Below, in pieces: positions 10,467 to 19,406 of a stretch of DNA of 64,000 bases; the first letter of the stretch is position 1, and every line of letters starts with the position of its first letter. The position numbers were made by a program, and so were the translations under genes. The notes below the pieces were generated by a model. That model was not told where the DNA came from, did not search any database, and saw nothing but the letters and a program-made list of their open reading frames with translations. Source of the stretch: Thereva unica (taxonomy: Eukaryota > Arthropoda > Insecta > Diptera > Therevidae); NCBI GenBank assembly GCA_949987705.1, contig OX465281.1:138804876-138868875 (forward strand), written 5' to 3'.

Positions 10467-10895
10467 GGAGCGCATTCAAACACCTTACTATGGTTAACCA
10501 TGGTTAACTATGGTAAAATTTTGTCGGTCAAAAACTCCGTGGTTAACTACAACATAACCACGAGCATAATTCTTTGGCGTTCAAAAATTCCCGTGGTTAA
10601 CCATGGTGTCGTTAAATTTTAACCATGCTCGGGAGCATGGTTAGCGATAGTTAAGAAGAAGAAGAATAAAAACAACTTTTGACATTTGTTTTAATGATAA
10701 AAATGATATAATTTGATCAAATACCGGAGACTATTTTTTGGAAACAAAAATTTCATTTTTTTTAATTTGTAGTTAACCACGGTGCGTTCAAAAACCTCCG
10801 TGGTTAAACATAAACATTCGTGGTTAAGTGAAGTTACGCAGCATAACCACAGCTTACCTCGTGGTTTACCATAGTAAGGTTTTTGAACGCGCTCC
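10467..10895. mobile_element. MITE with about 34-bp terminal inverted repeats
   Basis: The ends begin GGAGCGCATTCAAACACC and, on the other strand, GGAGCGCGTTCAAAAACC, and stay complementary for about 34 bp. Inside, the phrase GTGGTTAAC or its complement recurs many times, so the element is built of short repeats. About 430 bp, no coding capacity. A 5-bp duplication may exist (TCCGG versus CCCGG) if the repeat starts at AGCGC; superfamily unresolved. Confidence 0.75.
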
Positions 10896-10940
10896 CGGTG
10901 ATGCTCACATTTGGCACACACCTATGATTCTGAAGACAAT

Positions 10941-11533
10941 GGCCCCTATTCCCATTGCAATCTCACTTTTTTTCTCACATCACATTTTTTGTCACGTCAC
11001 TTTTAAAGTGGTATTCTCATAGTCGAGTGACAAGGAAAAAATTTGTGAGATAAAATGTCACAAAACTAGGTGTGATATTCTCGAAGTCATTTTTTGTAGC
11101 AAATGCCACTGAAAATTGTCATTTTTTATCACTTGGAAATTGTAGTTGACGCTACGATTTTTTTTCAAATAGATAGTGACAAAGGGTAAGAAATATGTTT
11201 TATTTTAATATTTCTGATGATTTAAAATTATTCTTACATCCTAGAATTAAAATAATGAACAGGAGGCAATTTGATTGCCTTTTTGGCTTTATCGTAAACA
11301 ACAAGGAAATAGGGAAGGGGGTAAAAGTTAGCCAAAGCAGGGCGGAATAAGAAAATAAATTGAAAAAATTGTTCGCTAATGATGAACAGTTAAGTCCATC
11401 AACCATGACAGCCGCTGAGTGGTAAAAGGTACGAAACAGATGCCGTCACTTTTCTACAACAGGTGACTACGAGAATAGGAAAATTGGTTTGTCACATTTT
11501 GCAATGGGTGGCGTGACTATGGGAATAGGGGCC
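10941..11533. mobile_element. Harbinger-type MITE, TSD AAT
   Basis: 15-bp inverted ends (GGCCCCTATTCCCAT at 10941-10955 and complement at 11519-11533) are flanked on both sides by AAT. A 3-bp duplication and G/C-rich ends fit PIF/Harbinger MITEs. About 593 bp. Subterminal motifs with GTGAC or GTCAC occur at both ends. The short ORFs inside (for example 11200-11406) look random. Confidence 0.8.
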
Positions 11534-11564
11534 AATAAATATAGAATATTCAATTCTATGGTAC

Positions 11565-11690
11565 ACTAATATGGCGACCACCATAAAATAGTGAAGTACC
11601 CTTTTCTTTGTACGCCCCGAGATGGATATCAAATGAACAAGTACGACGAGTAGAATACAGTAAGCTATGTGACGACATTTTATATCAAAT
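11565..11690 (+). repeat. Copy of the dispersed ATGGCGG family
   Basis: Shows ATGGCGACC, CTTTTCTTTGTACG, GATGGATATCAAATGAAC and GAATACAGTAAG in the same order as the units at 838-1260. The rest of 11534-12024 is AT-rich with no gene seen. Confidence 0.5.
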
Positions 11691-12024
11691 ACTAGCATAA
11701 AACCCGCGTGCCTTGCAACGCCTTTAAATAAAAACTGTTTATTATGTGCAATGTTTCCCTTAACAAAAAAAAAACAAAAAAGTCAGCTGTTATTATCCCT
11801 ACAAAGGGTTTATTATAGCGCATTGTTTTAATAAATATGATAAACAAATTGCTGCGTATATCACCCCTGCTCAACAAATCTGCAAGTTTTGAAGCAGTGA
11901 TTTTCATGTATATGTCATCAAGAGAAGTGACATTTTAGGGTTTGACGAACGTTCGTTAAGTTTGTTCGCCTATTTACGTGGATGCAAGAAATTATGAAGC
12001 AATCACAAATGAATATTAAATAAA

Positions 12025-12225
12025 GTGAATTTCGAGTCATTCATTTCTTCTAGATTATAGGGATGCACTGTCAAAATTTCAGCCCTTCAGCTTCAGAGGT
12101 TTGGGTTAACCCCATTTCATCCCCTTAGGAGGTGAATTTCGAGTAATCGCCTCTTAGTGGATGTCCACGTCATTAAGGGGATGCACTGTCAAAATTTCAG
12201 CCCTATAACTTTAGAGGTTTAGATG
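12025..12225 (+). repeat. Two tandem copies of a 107-bp unit
   Basis: GTGAATTTCGAGT begins a unit at 12025 and again at 12132; both contain GGGATGCACTGTCAAAATTT followed by CAGCCCT. The second copy is cut where BEL-2 sequence begins. Confidence 0.75.
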
Positions 12226-13448
12226 ATGCACCTCAAGAATCCTTCCTATAAGCCAGTGTGTAGGTGGGGTATTGTCTTCATTTATTAGAACTAATTGTCC
12301 GATTTTAAGTGACTTCGTTTTGGTTCTCCATTTAGGACGAGGTTGCAACGCGGATAAATATTCATTTCTCCAACGTTTCCAAAAACCTTGAAGCATGTTC
12401 TGAATTTGCTGCCATCTTCCTAAACGCGATATCTTGGTACTTGAATATTCTCCTTCGGGAAGGGTTGTGAGCGGTTGCCCTATCTAAAGTGGTGTTAACG
12501 CATCTAGATCTTCCGGATCGGGTGATAGTGGTGCATATGGTCGGGAGTATAAAATCGCCTCAATTTTTGTAAGTAAAGTGGAAAACTCCTCCAGTGATAG
12601 GGTAGTTTCTCCCATTACTCGTCGAAGGGGAAATTTCGTAGACTTTATAGCAGCCTCCCATATCCCACCGAAATGTGGGGCCCTTGGTGGTATAAAATTC
12701 CAATTAATTCGGTTCTGTGAAAGAAAACTAGAGATTAATGGATTTTCATAACTACTTAATGCAAAGCGGTGTAAATCACTAAGTAGTTTTCGTCCACCAA
12801 CAAAATTTGTTGCATTATCTCAAAAGATTTGAGCTGGTATACCACGACGAGAAACAAATCGTCTGAGACATGCTATAAATGCCTCGGCAGTTAGGCCTGT
12901 TACAGCTTCCAGGTGCACGGGTCCTGGTAGTCAAACAAATAAAAAGTGCGAAATATCCCTTTACTGGTCGTACACCTCTGGATATACGTGCGCATAGTTG
13001 AATCGGTCCTCCGTAGTCGATTCCAACGTTAAAAACGGGCGCGTTGGTTCCATTCTCGCTTCAGGCAGGGGGCCATTAACTGAGCCCCTCGAGTAACTCG
13101 ATGACGAAAACAGGTCATGCATTGATGATATACCTTCCGTACTATATCTCGTAATCCCAATATCCAGAAACGTTGGCGTAAGATTCCCATGAGGGTGGAC
13201 GGTCCAGGATGAAGATGAGTTATGTGCCATGTGGATACGAGCAGACGACTAAATGGGTGATCCTTCGGTAATATAACGGGATGTTTTGCATCGAAGTTAT
13301 AGCTAGAGTAGCTTAATCTTCCTCCAACTCGGAGGACGTCGTTAGAATCCAGAAATGGACATAACGCAGCTAAAGAACTTTTGGAATTTACCGTTTGGCT
13401 CCGCCTTAAGTTTCCTATTTCTGGGTTTGCTGCACAACTCGAAAGCAT
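12211..13448 (-). pseudogene. BEL-2 integrase, broken
   Basis: The N-terminal part (13029-13448) shows LRVGGRLSYSSYNFDAKHPV, a His-rich segment and QCMTCFRHR, the zinc-binding head of BEL integrases. The core follows in shifting frames: DYGGPIQL with a catalytic Asp, VSRRGIPAQIF then a stop replacing the Ser before DNATNFVGG, and PHFGGIWEAAIKSTKF with the catalytic Glu. The C-terminal part (12211-12396) has FWKRWRNEYLSALQPRPKW and WLIGRILEVH, after which homology ends. At least one nonsense codon and several frameshifts. Confidence 0.85.
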
Positions 13449-16234
13449 AGGACTTCAGCTTGATTATATTCAGATGCAGTTAAAAGTTTTAATTTTCTTT
13501 GAGACGGTTGGCACCTTGAGTTGTGGATGAAACGAGCTGTATATGATGAGTGCTTGTCAAAGATTGTGGAGGATGAAACTTGTTGATGAAAGTTAGCGAC
13601 TGGACTATTTTGTTTTAGTTCGGCGGTAGTATCGAACGTCGTTTTTCTAGATTCTTTACATGGGGGAGTTATTGGTTCTGTTTGTAACCATCTTGGACCA
13701 TTCCACCAGATGTCTAAGTCTAGTATCTGCGACGGTGATACTCCTCTCGACGCCGGGTCAGCTGGGTTATGCTTCGAAGGCACATGACTCCATTGGCCGC
13801 TTGGGATAGTAGTTAAGATCTCAGACGTACGGTTGGCCACATATGTTTTCCATTTTCTTGGTGTATCAGACAACCAAGCTAAAACTACCGTTGAATCGGT
13901 CCATGCATAAATGTCATTCGATGTGAGATTTGCTTCTAATGATTCTAGAATCTTTTGTATCAATTTCGTGAGTAAGAAGGCTCCATTTAATTCTAGCCTT
14001 GGGAGAGAAATCTGTTTTAGAGGGGCCACCTTGGTCTTAGCCGCAACCAAACGAGTATATATCTTGTCTTGGACAATATTGCGGCAGTACACTACAGCAG
14101 CATAACTACGTTCAGAGGCATCACAGAAGCCATGTAATTGAAGACGATTTCCTTCTAGACAGATGCATCTGGGAATTCTAATTGAGGCTAGAAGCGGAAG
14201 TTGTTCTTTAATTACTCGCCATACATATACCAGTTCGTTTGGAAGGACATCATCCCAGTGATACTGGCATAACCATAATCGTTGCAATAAGATTTTCACG
14301 GACACTGTTACAGGAGCAAGCCAACCCATTAGATCGAAAATCCTTGATGATTCTGAAAGTATCTTCCTCTTTGTGAGTTCAGATGACTCAGGTACTATTA
14401 ATTTGTAAAGGAAGGTGTCGAGTTTAGGGTCCCACTGAATTCCCAAAACCTTAGTAGTTAACATATTTTCATCAATTGCTAATAATCCTGCTGCAGTGTT
14501 TGTTTCGTTGTCACTAGCGGTGCATTCAGGCGCATTGGACATCCATTTGGTTAAATTAAATTCCTTAGCTGCTAACATGGTTTGAAGATTTTCTTTGATT
14601 CTTAATGCATTGATCAAAGTATCTGCTCCACTTAGGAGATCATCCATATAAAAATGTGCTTTGATAATTGCTGACTCTTTAGGATATTTATTTTGAAACT
14701 CATTTGCGATTTGACAGAGAGCTCGTGTCGCTAAGAAGGGTGCCGAAGCTGTTCCATAAGTAACGGTGTTGAGTCTATAATGCCTTATAGGAAGGTCAGG
14801 CTGCTCTCGCCGTACTGCTATAGCGTATCTGCGAAAGTTTAATAATATTGCAAATAAGTCTCTTTGAATCGTAGGCCCTACCATTAATCTATCATTTAAA
14901 GAGACTCCGGAAGTAGATTTGTAGGATCCATCGAACACGACTCTGATTTTTGGAGTTGGAGTAAGCTTGAAAACGGCGTGATGAGGAAGATAAAAGGCTG
15001 TTTCCGGTTTGGTAGCTATCTCATCAGCCGGAATGAGTTCCATATGTCCCAATTCTTCATATTCCCTCATGAAGTTCGTATATTGCTCCTTGAAAATCGC
15101 ATCTCTTTGAAACCTTTTCTCCATAGTATAGAGACGTTTTATTGCCCCTTGAACAGATGCGCCTAGTTCAGCCACTTCAGAATGAAATGGCAAGCCTACT
15201 GCATAACGATTACCTATCTGTGTTAAATGTCTTTGGAAATGTAACTCAAACCACTCCTCCTCATCTGTTAATAATTCACCCTTTTTCTCTATTTCTTCGA
15301 CTTCCCAAAAGCGCCGCAATGTGTTATCTATATTTTCGAAGGCTTGAAGCTGAAAGTTCTGTACTGGATTGAGTGGGCACGAAGACGAGTCTACAGCTAC
15401 CCAACCAAACATGGTCTCTTGAGCGACGAGCTCACCACTACTGTCATACAATTGACTTCCTTTGATCACTTTAAAAACGCAGCCAGCTCCCAGGATAATG
15501 TCTATTTCACACGGTTCATTGAAATTCGGATCGGCAAGTTGGAGGTGCCTTAGAGCTTCCTTTCTTGAGCTTAAGACTGTTGAAGGTTGGACTAACGAGG
15601 TTAATTTGTTCATTATAAATGCTTGCACTTTCAAGCCATCCATTTTACTCCATCTAGGGAACAACTTGACCGTCGTTGTCCCTCTAGTGGAGCCTACTTC
15701 TACCTCCCGAATTCCAGTTAGACTTAATCTTGCATTTTCTCTTCGGAGCTTTAATCGTTGAGCACAAGATTCCGAAAGTAAGGAGATCTGAGAACCAGAG
15801 TCTAACAGTACGCGGCATGGTACAAACCGTCCTTGATAATCTAACACGTTTACCATTGCTGTAGGTAGTTGAGCAATTTCAGCGGTGGTAGAACCTCGAT
15901 CTTGAACTACTTGATTTTCTACACAGGTATTTAGGGATGTCACTGTTGGGTCTTTCGCTGAGAGCGGGTTAATAGGATGGTTGATTGAAGAGGAGTATAT
16001 AGAAGAGGGGTTGATTGTAGCATCATTAACGGCAAAGGATGGTCTGATTGCTCCGAGTTCTTCTGAGCAATGAGCTGAAGTAGGATTCGGAGAAGGGTAT
16101 CTGTTTTGTGTTGGAACTTTCCGAGGTTCATGTAACAGGGGATGATGCGATCCTTTACATTGGCCACACCTCATTTTGGAACGACAAGCGTGCACAGAGT
16201 GGTTGGCACCAGAACTGCACAAAGTACTGACCAA
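13415..16234 (-). CDS. BEL-2 gag-pol segment: zinc finger, protease, RT, RNase H
   Basis: A 939-residue open frame, unusually long for a relic. A Cys/His cluster (about residues 6-35, with MRCGQCKGSHH) ends the gag part. The aspartic protease has LLDSGSQISLLSE near residue 143. RT follows with HHAVFKLTPTPKIRVVFDGS, the YMDD box in FYMDDLLSGADT, and WLAPVTVSVKILLQRLW. RNase H shows HGFCDASERSYAAVVY, LPRLELNGAFLLTK and AWTDSTVVLAWL, then SKHNPADPASRG. The segment between FRRYAIA and VRREQPDLPIRHYRLN lacks the expected motif A (AD-x-x-KMYRQ type) with its catalytic Asp, an in-frame deletion that should abolish polymerase activity. The listed Met lies within homologous sequence, so the true start was further upstream, now beyond an insert. 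Confidence 0.9.
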   Translation of the reverse strand: MVSTLCSSGANHSVHACRSKMRCGQCKGSHHPLLHEPRKVPTQNRYPSPNPTSAHCSEELGAIRPSFAVNDATINPSSIYSSSINHPINPLSAKDPTVTSLNTCVENQVVQDRGSTTAEIAQLPTAMVNVLDYQGRFVPCRVLLDSGSQISLLSESCAQRLKLRRENARLSLTGIREVEVGSTRGTTTVKLFPRWSKMDGLKVQAFIMNKLTSLVQPSTVLSSRKEALRHLQLADPNFNEPCEIDIILGAGCVFKVIKGSQLYDSSGELVAQETMFGWVAVDSSSCPLNPVQNFQLQAFENIDNTLRRFWEVEEIEKKGELLTDEEEWFELHFQRHLTQIGNRYAVGLPFHSEVAELGASVQGAIKRLYTMEKRFQRDAIFKEQYTNFMREYEELGHMELIPADEIATKPETAFYLPHHAVFKLTPTPKIRVVFDGSYKSTSGVSLNDRLMVGPTIQRDLFAILLNFRRYAIAVRREQPDLPIRHYRLNTVTYGTASAPFLATRALCQIANEFQNKYPKESAIIKAHFYMDDLLSGADTLINALRIKENLQTMLAAKEFNLTKWMSNAPECTASDNETNTAAGLLAIDENMLTTKVLGIQWDPKLDTFLYKLIVPESSELTKRKILSESSRIFDLMGWLAPVTVSVKILLQRLWLCQYHWDDVLPNELVYVWRVIKEQLPLLASIRIPRCICLEGNRLQLHGFCDASERSYAAVVYCRNIVQDKIYTRLVAAKTKVAPLKQISLPRLELNGAFLLTKLIQKILESLEANLTSNDIYAWTDSTVVLAWLSDTPRKWKTYVANRTSEILTTIPSGQWSHVPSKHNPADPASRGVSPSQILDLDIWWNGPRWLQTEPITPPCKESRKTTFDTTAELKQNSPVANFHQQVSSSTIFDKHSSYTARFIHNSRCQPSQRKLKLLTASEYNQAEVLCFRVVQQTQK

Positions 16235-17610
16235 AATTACTTGAAGTAGTAAGTACTAAGTAATTGGTAAATGTATTTGAAGTACCAAGTACTATGAGTC
16301 ATTAATATTTAAAGTACTTGAATTACAATTACTTCCAAAATGTACTTGAAATATTTACTTCAACTACATAGGAAAACTTCAAGTAATTGCAAGTAATTGA
16401 AGTACATTGATATTTTAAGTATTTGAAATATCTAAGTACTTCAATTACTTTCGTTTTCCTATGTAGTTGAAGTAAATATTTCAAATATTTCAATACAAAT
16501 ATTTCAAGAAAAATACGAATAGTCCAGTGCAATTAGTCGAAAAAAGAGCATGAAATTGTATTTCATGATGTACGAAATTTTTTTTTTGGAATTTGTTTGG
16601 GTACATCTGACAATGTTAAAACCAAGTTTTTGGGGTCGCAGTGTGTTGGGAAAAGCCGCCATCTTGAAAAAGAGGTAGAGGTCATTTATACCAAATAACC
16701 AGTTTCCATGCAGTGATAGCTAAAAATGATCACTGGCAAGGTATTGGAGAATAAAATTATCTTCAAAATCAGCTCTCAACGAGGTCTGTAAGTTGATTTG
16801 GCTCAAAGTTATGGCCGCTCAAAGTTCAACCTTGATCATGTGGTTGGGGTTGAATGCAGTTTTTTGCGATTGACTCGTAAGAGATTAATTTGTGTGGGCT
16901 AATGCCTATTACCAAACTTAAAGTGCTAGTAATTACCTTTAGAATAAGCCCTTTAGGTGTCGTTCTCGCTTGTACAGTTTGCGAGTAATCCAACGCCAAA
17001 GTTCGTACTGCACGTGCCTGAAATAACTGATAACGCCATTTTTTTTTGAATATCTCCTTAACGGTTGCTCATATGATAATGTAGTAAGAAGCAGAAATAC
17101 GGGTATTAAAATATCTTTCAAATGGGATATTGGCCGAAACTCTATGTCGTTTCATGTCCGCGACATAACGGGTGAAAAGTCAACCGCGAAGGTTGCGACA
17201 CTTCTCGAGGAATAACTCGCTTCCAGCCAGTTTCGCGTGTCGGGTGAATTAGAATTTTATGTAACGCCTGAATTATCTATATTTTGGGTTATTTAACTAC
17301 TTTGGAAAATTATAATAATGGAAAATAGCAGCTAAGAATCATAATTTTCGAGGTTCTAAAAGTAAAGTTAAGGCAAAACTTTCTGACAAGACTGTCTTTG
17401 GAATCCGGGAAACATAACGTGTGCAAAGAAGCCTAAATGAAAGTCAAGTGAAAGCTGTTTAAGCAAAGGTGGTGCAAGCGATTCGTAACCCGAAAAACGG
17501 AAAACGGACAGAGAGAATAAAAGACAGCAATTATTATAAGTACTTGAACTATTTATTATACTTCAAGTTTTTATTAGTACTTCAAGTTTTTATAAGTACT
17601 TGAAGTAACT
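16215..17610. mobile_element. Fold-back insert rich in AAGTACTTGAA motifs, inside BEL-2 gag
   Basis: Both edges are made of repeated AAGTACTTGAAGTA-like words (16230-16400 and 17535-17607). Within the left part, ACTTCAACTACATAGGAAAA (near 16357) faces its complement near 16455, forming a hairpin of about 40 bp or more. The central 16530-17530 is single-copy-looking with a TTTTTT tract and no convincing ORF. It divides the gag of BEL-2. No clean target duplication was found. Class unknown; structure is reminiscent of fold-back elements. Confidence 0.6.
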
Positions 17611-18122
17611 GCTCCCTTTAGGAGGCCCTTTAAATATTGAAATTTTTGTGATGCTGATAAATTTTCATTGTCATGGGCGCAAGCTTGAAATAAATCCTTA
17701 AACGATGACCACTCCCTATAGTCTCCAGAGAAGTGAGGTACATCTAGCCGAGGTAACCTAACACTCATAAGTTGAAACTGGCCTTTATCAAACAACGACT
17801 GATTTAAAGTAGAATGAAAATTGTTCGAAGCCGATGTCTTTTCTTGCCCTTGATTCCTTTCACGCAATGCCCGATTCAACAATTTTTTCGCATCGAAATA
17901 TTTCGCCTCAAATTCTTCCATTTCAGAAATTTGATCATCTATCACCAATAATTCGTCTTCTATTTCTTGAAACTAGGCCCATGCATCTTCTAGTTTTATT
18001 AACCTATTTTTAATGTCTTCTTCATCCGTTTCATTACAAATACTGTCCGCGAAAGCTTTGATTCTCGTTAACGATCCCTTAACCCTTCCGCGTTTCTGGA
18101 TTAAAGCACCTATATCACTCAT
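17574..18122 (-). pseudogene. BEL-2 gag N-terminus (DUF1759-like), broken
   Basis: Starting from the ATG at 18120-18122, the frame reads MSDIGALIQKRGRVKGSLTR and a coiled-coil-like helix until an in-frame TAG near 17974. Reading resumes with EMEEFEAKYFDAKKLLNRAL and then the hallmark segment LPRLDVPHFSGDYREWSSFK and NLSASQKFQYLKGLLKGA, characteristic of the DUF1759 gag domain of BEL/Pao elements. The frame then runs into the fold-back insert. Roughly 200 residues normally lying between this domain and the zinc finger are absent. Confidence 0.85.
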
Positions 18123-18320
18123 TTTACTAATTCCAAATGCGCACCAAGTTCCAAAAAAAAAATAACCAAAACAATTCTATTTTTAATTTTCCCTAAAATA
18201 TAAGCAAAGTTTCAAATATAAATTGAGATTCCAAAAAAAGTTCACCAAAATCTTTATTTCAAAATTCAAGTTTATTTATTCTAAAACTTCTCAAAGTTTG
18301 AAATTACTTCAATTATATAC

Positions 18321-19266
18321 AGTGGCAGTTATAAAATAAGGGACAGTACCTTTATAAAATAAAAATCACTGTATTTTCTTTAGAGTCTATACATAAAAAA
18401 ATGGCGAAATATTTTGTTTAGCGACGAAACTAAGATTAACCTGTTTGGATCAGACGGCAGGCAATACGTAAGGAGGCCACCAAAGCAAGAATTTCGTCCA
18501 CAGTATACGAAAAAAACTGTTAAGCATGGAGGAGGAAACATAAAAGTTTGGGGTTGTTTTTCGTACCGTCCAATATATTGGATCCGTGGAAATATGGATC
18601 AATATATTTACGTGGACAGTATTCTACGCGATGATGCTACCTTACGCGGAAGAAAACATGCCTTTAAAATGGGTCTTTATGCAGGATAATGACCCCAAGC
18701 ATACATCCAAAAAGGCAAAGTTGTTTTTCAGTGAAAACAATATTGAACTTTTAGAATGGCCATCGCAATCACCGTATCTTAATCCAATAGAAAATTTATG
18801 GAAAGATCTGAAAAATGCCCTGGCTTATAAAAAAACATCAAACAAACAAAAATTGTGGGATGCTGTAAGGGAGGCATGGGAGTCTATATCGGTTGACCGA
18901 TGCCGCCATTTAATTGATTCCATGCCAAGGCGATGTCAGGCTGTAATCAATGCCAAAGGCCAAGCAACAAAGTACTAATCTATTTTTATTAAATTTAGTG
19001 CCGTTAAATTAAAAGACATTACAAATTTCTTCAATTTTCTTAAGAATGCATTTAAGTGTCCCTTATATTTTGAATCAATTATTATTTCGAGATTTAAAAA
19101 AAAAAGTGAAAATGAAGAATTACTTTGAGTGTTTCTACACTATTTAATTTAAAATGAAATAAAACATAAAAAGAAATAAAGTTAAATTAACATAAGTTGT
19201 TTTAATGGTGAAAATTATCAATTTACTAAAATTTTGGTACTGTCCCTTATTTTATGACTGCCACTG
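18321..19266 (+). mobile_element. Tc1-type DNA transposon, 946 bp, TA target duplication
   Basis: 31-bp terminal inverted repeats starting CAGTGGCAGTTATAAAATAA (18321-18351) match the other end (19236-19266) with one mismatch. The dinucleotide TA flanks both sides (18319-18320, 19267-19268). The intact ends suggest it may still be mobilisable, but its transposase is damaged. Confidence 0.93.
18396..18978 (+). pseudogene. Tc1-family transposase (DD34E), N-terminally deleted and frameshifted
   Basis: The DDE catalytic core is visible: first Asp in NILFSDETKINLFGSDG, second in FMQDNDPKHTSKKAK, and Glu in SPYLNPIENLWKDL, with the Tc1 spacing of 34 residues between the last two. The paired helix-turn-helix DNA-binding domain is missing: the coding sequence begins only some 75 bp from the left end. 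A small deletion near CFSYRPIYW and a frameshift near 18630 divide the core into two frames (18414-18689 and 18586-18978). Full Tc1 transposases have about 340 residues; under 200 remain. Confidence 0.9.
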
Positions 19267-19406
19267 TATAACCATCAAAAATAAACTATCATCAGTTATT
19301 TTTTACTTTCAAATTCAATAAATTTCTTTGCGCACAAATATGAGTACCGCACATGGAACTTTACCCGTAATATGCACAATGGCTAAACAAAATCCCGATA
19401 ACAATC

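Larger units (their letters stand above)
12211..18122 (-). mobile_element. BEL/Pao LTR retrotransposon (BEL-2), truncated and interrupted
   Basis: On the minus strand gag (18122 down), zinc finger, protease, RT, RNase H and integrase occur in BEL/Pao order. The 3' end stops inside the integrase C-terminus near 12224 against an unrelated tandem repeat, so there is no 3' LTR. The 5' leader is probably 18123-18320, continuing as 19267-19406 beyond the Tc1 insertion, but no LTR partner or clear primer site can be shown. A fold-back insert (about 16215-17610) separates the gag N-terminus from the rest and coincides with a loss of gag sequence. A relic. Confidence 0.85.
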
